Part shown: positions 43,701-52,265 of the stretch, in pieces
Numbering within the stretch: position 1 is the first letter of the stretch
Layout of the letters: every line of letters begins with the position of its first letter
NCBI RefSeq assembly: GCF_001623525.1
Contig: NZ_CP015225.1
Location: forward strand, 1,364,001 to 1,428,000
Reading direction: 5' to 3'
From: Pseudomonas fluorescens
GTDB taxonomy: Bacteria; Pseudomonadota; Gammaproteobacteria; Pseudomonadales; Pseudomonadaceae
Length of the DNA: 64,000 nucleotides
Made by a program: the position numbers and the translations under genes
The notes under the pieces: model-generated
The model's input: only the letters and a program-made list of their open reading frames with translations
The model's database searches: none
What the model was told of the DNA's origin: nothing

Positions 43701-44689
43701 TGGAAGCCCAACTGTACGTCGTGCCTCAGCCAGTCAGCATCGCCACATTGACGTTCCCACAGGGCTTCCACATTTTTGCCGATATCCAGTTTCTGTGGAT
43801 CCGAGAACAGATCAAGGTCGAGGTCATGCCGCAAAAAGGCATCGCCTTCAATGTCGAAATGGCGCCAATCGTCATCGGCAATGACAAGCTGTTCAAGCTC
43901 ACGGGTGCCCAGGGCTCGGGCGGCCCTAGTGTGCTGCTGTGCACCTTCTCGGACGCCACTAACCCGCAACCGTCCTATCGAACGCCCGCATTCATGATCT
44001 CCGGTGAAGCTTATCTACTGGGTATCGGCCCGCAAATCGATATCGATATTCGAGCTGACCATTGTCACTTTGAACTCAAGGACACCACTCTCGGTGGTTC
44101 GACCTTCAACCTACAGGCCGATATCGACGGTATCGACTCAATCAACGCACAAGGTTCGGCCAGCGTCGGTATTAACGAGTCCATCGATCTTGGACCACTC
44201 GGCACGCTGAGCATCGACGACACCATCAATGCCGACCTGGCCTTCGGCACCACAGGCCAGGGAATATTTGCCAACGCCTCGTTCAGCTTTACCTTGGCCA
44301 GCAGCACGCATGACATCGCCAGCTTCGACCTGGATGTCGACATTGGTCCTCTGGAAAATCTCCCAGGCATCCTGCTGGAGAAGATCAAACAGTTCTTTGT
44401 CGGATTGTTCCAAGACGCGAAGAAATGGTTGGAATACGTCTATCAGGGCATCCTGAAGGGCATTGAAGGGATCGAGCAAATCGGCAAGATCCTCAGAGAC
44501 ACCTTCAAACTTGCGTGGAAGCAGGCCGCCATCTTCCTCCAGGCTGTGGGCTATGCGGCCGAGGACGTGGAGAAGATGTTGATTGCAGTCTTCGACAAAA
44601 CCGTCGAAGAAGCGCAGGAAATCGTCGACTTCCTGTACAACAGCATCAAGAATTGCGCGATGAAAAGCGGCTTGCTGGCCGTTGCATGA
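40775..44689 (+). CDS. Giant beta-rich protein of unknown function (operon gene 9)
   Basis: This 1304-residue protein starts at ATG 40775 (a second ATG is at 40781). Almost all of it is repeated modules of long amphipathic strands joined by short helices (for example LVITGEFSGFTLSNLADLLD, LGDLTFTDSTLLITKNQDQF and FNLQADIDGIDSINAQGSAS). The last 120 residues are helical and amphipathic (FFVGLFQDAKKWLEYVYQGI, ILRDTFKLAWKQAAIFLQAV), able to insert in or lie on a membrane. There is no signal peptide. Architecture suggests a lipid-groove or toxin-like scaffold. I do not recognise the family. It ends the operon. Confidence 0.72.
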   Translation: MAMDIQTLRENLKIGLDGTTTIVASTVTTAKFADFYGRIFDHQPLTISNASIGPDDAGNTVQRVGTASLFRQVANAPVTATFVLDPQSGDVTVQLMFTLIGTGRNWKFSDSFPDLPVSFDFSSSVTAPQTSALDDLTLTSAWFYALTDATVVDIDLGSTKAPVSLDAGLGFAGIVELNGVLLALEHLLDVNDRFAIGGNIVEPSVQVSPLREIVNNFPWKEQNSPPGISLFVDLGLDVSISEKLALTQTIFSVYSPLSAKWWMANPSYEPFMAISGALTIPSAGLTVELSSKIPKGTRKLVITGEFSGFTLSNLADLLDLAGTSTLIDYLPGPLQDALHDAGKLQLLDAAIALTGSGTGLSVDYVYLTVGIPDAQWKLLGDEFLLESISVEFHVTLPFIKPAPGASINALFLIGNAAQVNVSAGYPDFFIAGELEDAVTLPLQALVTRYLPSIQPPADLTIDMLSVNIDTQAGYNFYTEMADSPGWVIPLGPHNLAIEDIQFGLSKGLGANAKTSAQFAGGLVFDDNLTLAMSYDPTQGLALRGALPQVTLNGLIGWLCNAKDVLPSGLGDLTFTDSTLLITKNQDQFKLSFGTQVANAGSLAFELLDQQGTWGFALGLDLSLCKLSALPGLASIQAFLDIFPIAGEQVVIVSTLKKSDFTFPALDLFQNPQIKSKQITIPAWSGGLQEGFYFYAQTQLKQNRILQNLARMLSISPDTNLNAGIFIGTDAGTQARLFANISTVINRSVTLSGALGVQIQAEQVEFYLTATARATLESQPVRFDVSLAVVENGAFVSGDMVVENDNGTLDFSVFKLKSLAFELGISFEGEPSIGFAAELDIADIDSALAVFIDTVQPSQSMVAGAVSDLSLAKVFDELTGATASDLPGFLRDVLTQIAVGRLHSFDSDWPTYHDALNHYDLAKIREMFAAGGVDLPADSGQIQLIVNTPDQIWYLLDLSTMYHYEMQRNGGQISVSLEAQLYVVPQPVSIATLTFPQGFHIFADIQFLWIREQIKVEVMPQKGIAFNVEMAPIVIGNDKLFKLTGAQGSGGPSVLLCTFSDATNPQPSYRTPAFMISGEAYLLGIGPQIDIDIRADHCHFELKDTTLGGSTFNLQADIDGIDSINAQGSASVGINESIDLGPLGTLSIDDTINADLAFGTTGQGIFANASFSFTLASSTHDIASFDLDVDIGPLENLPGILLEKIKQFFVGLFQDAKKWLEYVYQGILKGIEGIEQIGKILRDTFKLAWKQAAIFLQAVGYAAEDVEKMLIAVFDKTVEEAQEIVDFLYNSIKNCAMKSGLLAVA

Positions 44690-44828
44690 GAAATGCCATT
44701 GGTAGCTCTCGTCTGGCGCTCCAGTCAATTTGCAAGATTAGGCAATCATCCGCCCGGATCGTGCAATCGCTCCCAAACATAGCTTTCTATAGTTAACCAG
44801 AGCCAAACCATCCGGAGCTGGTACCCCT

Positions 44829-45302
44829 ATGAGCGCCCTCAACATCAATGGCCGTGAATACACGGTCGACGTAGACCCAAGCACCCCGATTCTTTGGACC
44901 TTGCGCGACACGCTGGGCATGACCGGCACCAAGTTCGGCTGCGGCGCGGCGTTGTGTGGCGCTTGCACCGTGCACCTGGATGGCCAGGCCATTCGTTCCT
45001 GCGTGACGCCCATTGCCGCCGCCGAAGGCAAGAAAATCACCACCATCGAAGCGGCAACCAACGGCAGCGATCCGGTCGGCAGCGCCGTGCACGAAGCGTG
45101 GGTCAAGCATGACGTGGCGCAATGTGGCTACTGCCAGAGCGGCCAGATCATGAGCGCGACCGCTTTCCTCAAGGCCCAACCCAAGGGCAAGCAGCCCACG
45201 GCCGCCGAGATCGACTCGGCCATGGCCGGCAACATCTGCCGCTGTGGCACCTACGCCCGTATCCGCGCCGCGGTGGCTGATGCCGCCAAAGCCCTTGCCT
45301 GA
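44829..45302 (+). CDS. [2Fe-2S] subunit of a molybdenum hydroxylase (IorA-like)
   Basis: This 157-residue electron-transfer subunit binds two [2Fe-2S] clusters. The plant-ferredoxin-type site is CGAALCGACTVHLDG with a further Cys in IRSCVTP, and the helical-domain site is CGYCQSGQIM with NICRCGTYARIR. It partners the molybdopterin subunit 12 bp downstream in an isoquinoline-1-oxidoreductase/aldehyde-oxidase-like enzyme. It lacks its own export signal and would travel with the Tat-exported large subunit. Confidence 0.93.
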   Translation: MSALNINGREYTVDVDPSTPILWTLRDTLGMTGTKFGCGAALCGACTVHLDGQAIRSCVTPIAAAEGKKITTIEAATNGSDPVGSAVHEAWVKHDVAQCGYCQSGQIMSATAFLKAQPKGKQPTAAEIDSAMAGNICRCGTYARIRAAVADAAKALA

Positions 45303-45314
45303 TCGGAGCAGACC

Positions 45315-47552
45315 ATGTTGAACGAGATCTTCCCGAACGAGCGCCCTCGCGCCTTGCAACTCCTGCTTGAACGCGACGAGGCTGACAGCCCCGCTACGCT
45401 GCCGCGCCGCAGTTTTCTCAAGATCGTCGGCATCGGCGGGCTGGCCTTGGGGGCGTTTCCACACCTGGCCCTGGCACAAGAGACCAATGGCGCCGCTGTG
45501 CCGCTCAAACCGAGCCAGCAACCCTCGGCATTTGTGCAAATCGCGCCCAGCGGCGAAGTGACGGTGACCATCAACCGCCTGGAGTTCGGCCAAGGCGTGC
45601 AGACCGGCTTGCCGATGATTCTTGCCGAAGAACTCGATGCCGACTGGAGCCTGGTACGCAGTCGCAACGGCAACAGTGACGCCGCCTACATGGACCCGAA
45701 TTTCGGCATTCACCTGACCGGCGGTTCCAACTCGATCAAGAACAGCTACACCCAGTACCGCGAACTCGGCGCCCGTGCCCGCGCCATGTTGCTGAGTGCC
45801 GCCGCCGCGCGCTGGAACGTGGACGTGGCGAGCCTGAGCACCCAGGCCGGCATGGTCCTCGGCCCGGCAGGCCGTAAAGCCAGCTACGGCGAGCTGGCCG
45901 AAGCCGCGATGGCGATGCCGGTGCCCGAGCAGATCACGCTCAAGGATCCCAAGGATTTCCGCATCATCGGCCAGGCTACGACACGCATCGACGCCAAGGC
46001 CAAGAGCAGCGGCCAGCAGGATTTTGGCATCGACATGCATCTGCCGGGGCAGCTCACCGCTGTTGTCGCCCGACCTCCGGTGTTCGGCGCCAGAATCGCC
46101 TCCCTGGATGACAGCGCGGCACGTGCCACGAAAGGCGTAAAAGCCGTGTTGCGCGTCCCACTGGACGGCGGTGCCGAAGGTGTTGCGGTGGTCGCCGACA
46201 GTTACTGGCAGGCAAAGCTGGCACGCGACGCGCTGAAGGTGGAGTGGGATGCGAGCGCTGTAGAAAAAGTGGACAGCGAGAAACAATTGGCGCAATACCG
46301 GGAACTGGCCAATCAGCCCGGCCCACTGCACTTTGATGCCGACATGACGCCACTTGCCAGCGCGCCGCATCAACTGGACGCCGAGTTCGTGTTTCCCTAC
46401 CTCGCCCATGCCCCGATGGAGCCCCTCAATTGCACCGTGCAGCTCGCCGGGGATGGCGCTCAACTGTGGGTCGGTACGCAGTTCCCCGGCGGTGACGGTG
46501 CCGCGGCCGCCAAGGTACTGGGCCTCAAGCCAGAGCAGATCCAGGTGAACGTGCAGACCGCCGGCGGTGGTTTTGGCCGGCGCGGCGTGCCCACCAACGA
46601 TTTCGTCGTACTGGCTTGCGAGGTCGCCAAGGCCGCGCGCACCGCCGGGGTCAACGCCCCTATCCGCACCCTTTGGAGCCGGGAGGACGACATCAAGGGC
46701 GGTTACTATCGGCCCATGCACCTGCACCGTGCGCGCATCGGTTTTGACGACAGCGGCAAAGTACTCGCCTGGGACCACGCCCTGGTGGGCCAATCGATCA
46801 TCACCGGCACCGTGTTTGGCGGGCGGGTGAAAAACGGCATCGACCCGACCGCCACGGAAGGCCTGCGTAATCCGTATCCGCTGCCCATGCGGCTGACGGT
46901 TCATCACCCCAAGCTCAACGTTCCCGTGCTGTGGTGGCGCAGCGTGGGCTCCACCCATACGGCGTTTGTGATGGAAACGCTGATCGACGAGATCGCCCGC
47001 ACGACCAAGCAGGATCCAGTGGCCTACCGGATGAAGCTGTTTGGCGACCAGAGCCCACGCCATCGCGAGGCGCTGCAATTGGCCGTGGACAAGAGTGAGT
47101 ATGGCAAGCGCCAGTTGCCGGCGGGCCATGCCTGGGGCGTGGCGGTCCACGAGTCGTTCAGCTCGGTGGTGGCCTACGTCGTCGAAGCCTCGGTGCAGGA
47201 CGGTCGTCCGGTGCTGCATAACGTGACGGCCGGTGTGCACTGCAACCTGGCGGTCAACCCTCGCAGTGTCGAGGCCCAGGTCCAAGGCGCGGCGCTGATG
47301 GGATTGTCGATGTGCCTGCCAGGTGGCGCGATCACGCTGAAAGATGGCGTGGTGCAACAAAGCAATTTTGCTGACTTCAGCGTGCCGCGCATTACCGACA
47401 TGCCGACATTTGCCGTCCACATCGTGCCCAGCGCCGAGCCTCCTACGGGGATGGGTGAACCCGGCCTGCCGGCACTGGCCCCCGCTTTTGCCAACGCGGT
47501 GGCGAGCCTGACGGGTAAACCGTTGCGTGAGTTACCTTTCAAATTGGCGTGA
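45315..47552 (+). CDS. Molybdopterin-binding subunit, xanthine dehydrogenase family (IorB-like)
   Basis: This 745-residue large catalytic subunit has a Tat signal near residues 29-55 (LPRRSFLKIVGIGGLALGAF), so it is exported folded to the periplasm. Cofactor-binding segments include LTGGSNSIK, MEPLNCTVQL, GGGFGRRGVPTNDF and the C-terminal MGEPGLPALAPAFANAVA, where the catalytic glutamate lies. No FAD subunit or cytochrome is adjacent, so the electron acceptor must come from elsewhere. It probably hydroxylates N-heterocycles or aldehydes; the substrate is unknown. Confidence 0.94.
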   Translation: MLNEIFPNERPRALQLLLERDEADSPATLPRRSFLKIVGIGGLALGAFPHLALAQETNGAAVPLKPSQQPSAFVQIAPSGEVTVTINRLEFGQGVQTGLPMILAEELDADWSLVRSRNGNSDAAYMDPNFGIHLTGGSNSIKNSYTQYRELGARARAMLLSAAAARWNVDVASLSTQAGMVLGPAGRKASYGELAEAAMAMPVPEQITLKDPKDFRIIGQATTRIDAKAKSSGQQDFGIDMHLPGQLTAVVARPPVFGARIASLDDSAARATKGVKAVLRVPLDGGAEGVAVVADSYWQAKLARDALKVEWDASAVEKVDSEKQLAQYRELANQPGPLHFDADMTPLASAPHQLDAEFVFPYLAHAPMEPLNCTVQLAGDGAQLWVGTQFPGGDGAAAAKVLGLKPEQIQVNVQTAGGGFGRRGVPTNDFVVLACEVAKAARTAGVNAPIRTLWSREDDIKGGYYRPMHLHRARIGFDDSGKVLAWDHALVGQSIITGTVFGGRVKNGIDPTATEGLRNPYPLPMRLTVHHPKLNVPVLWWRSVGSTHTAFVMETLIDEIARTTKQDPVAYRMKLFGDQSPRHREALQLAVDKSEYGKRQLPAGHAWGVAVHESFSSVVAYVVEASVQDGRPVLHNVTAGVHCNLAVNPRSVEAQVQGAALMGLSMCLPGGAITLKDGVVQQSNFADFSVPRITDMPTFAVHIVPSAEPPTGMGEPGLPALAPAFANAVASLTGKPLRELPFKLA

Positions 47553-47559
47553 CAGGCGT

Positions 47560-47596
47560 GTGAGGCTGTCTGGCCGCAACGCCAGACAAGCCTCAC
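47560..47596. terminator. Bidirectional hairpin between convergent genes
   Basis: GTGAGGCTGTCTGGC pairs with GCCAGACAAGCCTCAC across a CGCAAC loop, with one bulged base. It lies between the convergent molybdenum-hydroxylase and AraC genes. There is no strong T-run. Confidence 0.55.
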
Positions 47597-47598
47597 GA

Positions 47599-48507
47599 TC
47601 ACAAGCGAATGCGCTTGATATCCCGCTGCGGTGGCGCGCCGAACAGGCGGCTGTATTCACGGCTGAACTGCGAGGCACTTTCATAGCCAACCAAGCCCCC
47701 TGCACTGCTCGCGTCGACATTCTGGCTCAACATCAACTGCCGAGCGGCTTGTAGCCGCAGCTGCTTCTGGTATTGCAACGGACTCATTCCGGTCACGGTG
47801 CGAAAATGCTGGCGAAACGTGGACGGACTCATGTGCGCTTGTGCCGCCAGATCGTCCATACGCAACGCCTGGCGAAAATTCAGTTTCAGCCAGGCAACCG
47901 TCTTGGCGATGTGCTGGCTGGGTGACCCGGCAGCGATCACATGCAGCAACTGTGGCGCGTGGGCACCGCTCAACAGGCGCGCGATGATCTCTTCCTTGAT
48001 CAGCGGAGCGACTGTCTCAAGCAGCGACGGTTCCCCCAGCAGGTCTATCAAGCGTCGCAGGGCGTCCAGCACCCTGGTATCCAGGGCTTGTACGGTAACC
48101 GGTCGAAACGCGTCGTCCCTCATGCGTTGTGACAACTGCATGCGCTCGGCCACCTGCATCACCATCGTGCTGTCGAATCTCAGCATCATGCCCAGGAACG
48201 GCTTGGCGACGCTGGCTTGGGAGATGTGGGAAATGACCGGCAGATCCACGCAGGTCACCATCGACTGGCCCGGCGCGTAAGTCAGTATCTCGTCCCCGAG
48301 CATGGCTTGCTTGCGGCCCTGCAAGGTCACGCCGATACCCAGGCCATAGATGCAGTGCGTCGGCGCGGTGATCGTGTTGCGCCGATGCAGGCTCAAGCCG
48401 GCAATGGCGGTGATCTGGTCGCCCTCGCTGGGCACCAGCTGGCTGACCGAACCGGCCAGGCGACTGATGTCGCTGACGCCCTGGTCGCAGTTGAAGTCGG
48501 TGTGCAC
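47599..48507 (-). CDS. AraC-family transcriptional regulator
   Basis: This 302-residue regulator has an N-terminal AraC_N cupin-like domain (about 20-180, APTHCIYGLGIGVTLQGRKQ) and a C-terminal double helix-turn-helix (about 205-300, DDLAAQAHMSPSTFRQHFR and GYESASQFSREYSRLFG). It starts at GTG 48507 with AAGGAG six bases upstream. It is convergent with the molybdenum hydroxylase, so it need not regulate it; its target is not clear. Confidence 0.93.
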   Translation of the reverse strand: MHTDFNCDQGVSDISRLAGSVSQLVPSEGDQITAIAGLSLHRRNTITAPTHCIYGLGIGVTLQGRKQAMLGDEILTYAPGQSMVTCVDLPVISHISQASVAKPFLGMMLRFDSTMVMQVAERMQLSQRMRDDAFRPVTVQALDTRVLDALRRLIDLLGEPSLLETVAPLIKEEIIARLLSGAHAPQLLHVIAAGSPSQHIAKTVAWLKLNFRQALRMDDLAAQAHMSPSTFRQHFRTVTGMSPLQYQKQLRLQAARQLMLSQNVDASSAGGLVGYESASQFSREYSRLFGAPPQRDIKRIRL

Positions 48508-48749
48508 ATTTCACTCCTTGAAAACATCGGACCCACGCCTGGCGGTGATGCGAACACTGTTCGCCATCACCGTAAGTCGTTGATCAATATGGACGCAGTA
48601 TGCTGGGTCGGCGGTTCGAGTCGCTTGCCTGATTGACGCAATTTCTTACTCGATTTAACGATCCGTAGCTCGCATCAGTCACCTCGGGCCAGAAATGACA
48701 ATATGTTTCAGGAGTTTGGGGGGCACAAAGTGATGGTTTGGCTGGGTGC

Positions 48750-49496
48750 CTAAAGATTCTGGAAGATGTAGCCGGTTGACCGCTGATCATCCAGCGCGAC
48801 CCCCACTTGCAGCAGGTGTTGGGCCAGGGCCGGCGTTTCGACCCGCACTTTCCAATCCAGGCCTGTCGGTGCCACCGGGGCGCGATCGTAGCGAATGATC
48901 GCCTCAGTCAGCTGCGCCCGATCAGGCAAGTACACCGCCAACGCGTTGCCTTTCCAGGCGGCGACGTTCATGCCCATCGCTTCACACAGCGCAATCTTGG
49001 CCTGGGCATCGTCCCTGTCCGCCTGGCGGGAGCGTTCGATCTGATCGGCCAGGATCGGATCGACAACGCGGTCGCTGAACAAGACCTCGCCCGTCTCCCA
49101 GACCTCAGGCGGGCAGACCTTGTCGGCAGGACGCAAGGCAATGAGCGGATTGATTTCCATCGGATAGATTCGACAGACCAGCGGCCGCTCTTCATAGATG
49201 CCGCAACGACCATCGTCGCCGAGATTGCGGCACTGCGTCAGCGCATTGCCCGCCAGTACCGCCACGACTCGAATCTGGGCATCGCCACTGGTGACGGCCA
49301 CGGCCCGTTGGGCGCTGTGGGCGAATTGCCTAGGCTCGGAAGGCCAGGTTGACTCATCGAACGCCTCCAGTATGACCGCCACCTCATGTCCGCGGTGTAG
49401 CCACTGCCTTGCCTCATCCAACGTCAGTGGAATCAGCCGCCCCTTGCAGCAGATGCCGCAGCCGTTGCAGGCAAAGCGGATCGTGTTGTTTTCCAT
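48750..49496 (-). CDS. YkgJ-family cysteine cluster protein
   Basis: The product has 248 residues from ATG 49496; GTG 49511 is an in-frame alternative. The cysteine cluster is clear: CNGCGICCKGRLIPL near residue 11 and CRNLGDDGRCGIYEERPLVC near 95. These bind zinc or an Fe-S cluster in the YkgJ family, of unknown cellular function. The protein looks cytoplasmic and otherwise undistinguished. Confidence 0.9.
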   Translation of the reverse strand: MENNTIRFACNGCGICCKGRLIPLTLDEARQWLHRGHEVAVILEAFDESTWPSEPRQFAHSAQRAVAVTSGDAQIRVVAVLAGNALTQCRNLGDDGRCGIYEERPLVCRIYPMEINPLIALRPADKVCPPEVWETGEVLFSDRVVDPILADQIERSRQADRDDAQAKIALCEAMGMNVAAWKGNALAVYLPDRAQLTEAIIRYDRAPVAPTGLDWKVRVETPALAQHLLQVGVALDDQRSTGYIFQNL

Positions 49497-49672
49497 ATCA
49501 AGCACTCGCACACGTGTTTTCGATGGCCTACAGAAGTCCCCGCCACTCGGATACAGCTGTGGCAGGGCCTCAGGGCCGCGAGAGTATGTGGAGCGAAACG
49601 CCTATCCGGTTGCCGGATTCGCCGGCATGTTTGCCTGATCCAAGGTGATTTCAGGTATCAGCCTTTGGGAGG

Positions 49673-49696
49673 CGAACCCGTTGTTTCGGGTTCCCC
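49673..49696. terminator. Hairpin after the alpha/beta-hydrolase gene
   Basis: GAACCCG and CGGGTTC pair across six bases, extended by two GC pairs past a mismatch. It lies 28 bp past the stop of the minus-strand hydrolase at 49724. The T-run is weak. Confidence 0.4.
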
Positions 49697-49723
49697 TTCA
49701 CTTCAGATGCCGGGAACGCGGCC

Positions 49724-50797
49724 TCACTGGAGGTGATCGGCGTCGATCACGGCCTGGGCGAACGCTCGCGGTGCTTCTTGCGGCAAGTTGTGGCCGACAC
49801 CGCCATCGATCAGGCGATGTTCGTATTGGCCAGTGAAACGCTTGGCATAGGCTTCGACGGGCGGATGAGGAGCGCCATTGGCATCACCCTCCAAGGTGAT
49901 GGTCGGCACGCTGATCGACGGGAACGTCGCCAGTTTCTTTTCCAGTGCATCGTATTTGGCCTCGCCCTTGACCACGCCCAGGCGCCAGCGATAGTTGAAG
50001 ATTGAAACGGCGACATGATCGGGGTTCTGCAAAGCGGCGGCACTGCGCTCATACGTTGCGTCATCGAAGTTCCACTTGGGCGACGCCAGTTTCCAGATCA
50101 GTTTGGCGAAGTCGTGGGTGTTTTTCTCGTAACCGAGGCGGCCGCGCTCGGTCGCAAAGTAGAACTGATACCACCACTGCAGTTCGGCGGCCGGTGGTAG
50201 CGGTGTCTTGCCGGCCTCCTGGCTGCCGATCAGGTAGCCACTCACCGCCACCAGCGCCTTCACCCGCTCCGGCCAAAGGGCCGCGACAATGTCGGCGGTG
50301 CGTGCGCCCCAGTCATAACCGCCGAGCACGGCCTGCTTGATCTTCAGCGCGTCCATGAAATCAATCAGATCGCTTGCCAGTGCAGAAGGCTGGCCGTTGC
50401 GCAGGGTCTTGGCCGACAGGAAGCGCGTGTCGCCATAACCGCGGGCGTACGGGATCAGCACGCGATAGCCCTTCTCTGCCAGCGCGGGTGCCACATCCGC
50501 GTAGCTGTGAATGTCATAGGGCCAACCATGCAGCAGGATGACCACCGGCCCATCGGCGGGACCGACCTCGGCATAGGAAACGTCCAGCAGGCCAGCCTTG
50601 ACGTGCTTCAGCGGGCCGAACGAGGTGTGACTGCCCGGTGTAATGGCGCCGATGGTGCCGGCAGGTACATCGGCGGCGTTAGCCTGCGACGAAGCGAAGC
50701 CCAAGGCGCCCAATTGCATCATCGCGAACACCAGGAGGGCCGGGGTGAACAAGCGACCATGGCGCGCTGCGGATGGGTGGTTCAGAGTCGTGTCCAT
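49724..50797 (-). CDS. Exported alpha/beta hydrolase, epoxide-hydrolase/haloalkane-dehalogenase-like
   Basis: This 357-residue protein has an N-terminal signal peptide (LFTPALLVFAMMQLGALGF, cleaved near ASSQANA-ADV). The oxyanion motif is HGWPYD, the Asp nucleophile is in GGYDWGART, and a C-terminal His is in DGGVGHNLPQEAP. The Asp nucleophile marks epoxide hydrolase or dehalogenase chemistry rather than an ordinary Ser esterase. It ends a minus-strand trio with the epoxide hydrolase at 50858 and the DUF2790 gene. Confidence 0.9.
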   Translation of the reverse strand: MDTTLNHPSAARHGRLFTPALLVFAMMQLGALGFASSQANAADVPAGTIGAITPGSHTSFGPLKHVKAGLLDVSYAEVGPADGPVVILLHGWPYDIHSYADVAPALAEKGYRVLIPYARGYGDTRFLSAKTLRNGQPSALASDLIDFMDALKIKQAVLGGYDWGARTADIVAALWPERVKALVAVSGYLIGSQEAGKTPLPPAAELQWWYQFYFATERGRLGYEKNTHDFAKLIWKLASPKWNFDDATYERSAAALQNPDHVAVSIFNYRWRLGVVKGEAKYDALEKKLATFPSISVPTITLEGDANGAPHPPVEAYAKRFTGQYEHRLIDGGVGHNLPQEAPRAFAQAVIDADHLQ

Positions 50798-50857
50798 GTG
50801 AATCTCCCTTACGAATGGCGGGTGAGCGGCTCCCGGTTCTGAGCCGCCAGGAAAGGT

Positions 50858-52228
50858 TTAATGAGCGGTCTGGGCGACGGTGTTTTTCGCGGCGCTACGC
50901 AATGGCCGGAATGCCTCGCGCAACTCTTCGCTGAACAATTGCGGCTGCTCCCAGGCAGCGAAATGGCCGCCCTTGCTGACTTCCTTGAAGTAGGACAGCG
51001 ATGGGTAGGCGCGCTGGGCCCAGGTTTTCGGTGCGCGGTAGATTTCACCGGGGAACACGGTGATCGCCACCGGGACCTTGATGTCAGCGGTTTTTTGCGC
51101 CACCGCGCTGAAGTTATTGTTGTTGTTCTCCCAATAGAAACGGGAGGACGATGCGCCGCTGTCGGTCAGCCAGTACAGGCTGATGTCGTCGAGCATTTCA
51201 TCGCGACTGAGCACACGCTCCGGCTTGCCTTCGCTGTCAGTCCAGGCGGCAAATTTCTCGTACATCCATGCCGCTGTGCCCGAGGGCGAATCTGCCAGCA
51301 GGTAACCGATGGTCTGCGGCCGGGTCACCATCATCGCGCCGTAAGCTGCATTGCGGCCGAAGAAGCTGCTCAGCGAGTTGTAGGCAGTGCGTTCTGAAGC
51401 GCTCAGCCCGGCCGGTGCCGGTTCGCCGCTGTTGATCGGCTTCACCAGCTCCGGCGGCACGGTCGCCGGCATGTTCAAATGGATACCCAGCAAACCGGGC
51501 GGCGCCAGGCGGCCCAAGGCGTCGGAGATGACCGACCCATGATCACCGCCCTGGGACACGTAATGGGTGTAGCCGAGGCGTTTCATCAGCACGTCCCAGG
51601 CCTTGGCCACGCGGTCCGGGCCCCAGCCCAACTCGGTCGGCTTGCCGGAAAAGCCGTGACCTGGAATCGATGGAATCACGACGTCGAAAGAGTCCTCGGC
51701 ACGCCCCCCATAGGCGGTCGGATCGGTCAACGGGCCGATGGTCTTGAGGAACTCCAATTGCGAACCCGGCCAGCCATGGGTAAGGATCAGCGGCATGGCG
51801 TTGGGATTGCGCGAACGCACATGAATGAACTGGATGTCGACACCATCGATCGTGGTGATGAACTCGGGCAATGCATTGAGCCTGGCCTCGGCCTTGCGCC
51901 AGTCATAACCGTTGCCCCAATACTTCACCAAGTCCTGTACCTGGGCCAGTTGCACGCCCTGGGAAACGTCATTGACGGTTTCCTTGTCCGGCCAACGGGC
52001 GTCGGCAATGCGCTTGCGCAGTTCGGCCAGCTTCGCGTCATCGACATGGATGCGGTATGGGCGGATGGCCTCGGATTGAGACGATTGAACCGTACTGGCT
52101 GGCGCGACCGCGGCGGTGGCCGCCCAGGCACCTGGGCTGGCAGCGAGCAGTGCGAGACTGAGCGCACTGCCCCTGGCGGTGTGAACCAGGCAACGGTGCC
52201 AGGCGCAAACGGATGAAATTGCAAGCAT
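50858..52228 (-). CDS. Exported epoxide hydrolase with EHN domain
   Basis: This 456-residue protein has a signal peptide (about 1-37, ALSLALLAASPGAWAATAAV), the epoxide-hydrolase N-terminal domain (IRPYRIHVDDAKLAELRKRI, then WPDKETVNDVSQGVQLAQVQ), HGWPGSQLEFL, the nucleophile Asp in SQGGDHGSVI and the catalytic His in KGGHFAAWEQP. It hydrolyses epoxides to diols, in the periplasm or outside. It lies 60 bp upstream of a second hydrolase of the same chemistry and 37 bp after the DUF2790 gene, indicating a shared detoxification or catabolic operon. Confidence 0.92.
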   Translation of the reverse strand: MLAISSVCAWHRCLVHTARGSALSLALLAASPGAWAATAAVAPASTVQSSQSEAIRPYRIHVDDAKLAELRKRIADARWPDKETVNDVSQGVQLAQVQDLVKYWGNGYDWRKAEARLNALPEFITTIDGVDIQFIHVRSRNPNAMPLILTHGWPGSQLEFLKTIGPLTDPTAYGGRAEDSFDVVIPSIPGHGFSGKPTELGWGPDRVAKAWDVLMKRLGYTHYVSQGGDHGSVISDALGRLAPPGLLGIHLNMPATVPPELVKPINSGEPAPAGLSASERTAYNSLSSFFGRNAAYGAMMVTRPQTIGYLLADSPSGTAAWMYEKFAAWTDSEGKPERVLSRDEMLDDISLYWLTDSGASSSRFYWENNNNNFSAVAQKTADIKVPVAITVFPGEIYRAPKTWAQRAYPSLSYFKEVSKGGHFAAWEQPQLFSEELREAFRPLRSAAKNTVAQTAH

Positions 52229-52265
52229 GATGACTCTCCTTGAGTGAGTGGCCCACGGACCTGGA

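Noticed and set aside
44793..47420. An 875-codon open frame on the minus strand
   Set aside because: It lies opposite the molybdenum-hydroxylase genes, which have clear cofactor motifs. Long antisense frames are expected in high-GC DNA, and its translation is His/Arg/Gly-rich with no recognised domain.
48596..48640. tRNA-like T-loop sequence GGTTCGAGTC at 48613
   Set aside because: No acceptor, D or anticodon arm can be folded around it, and no CCA end follows. It may be a tRNA fragment left by integration, but one short motif is too little to call.
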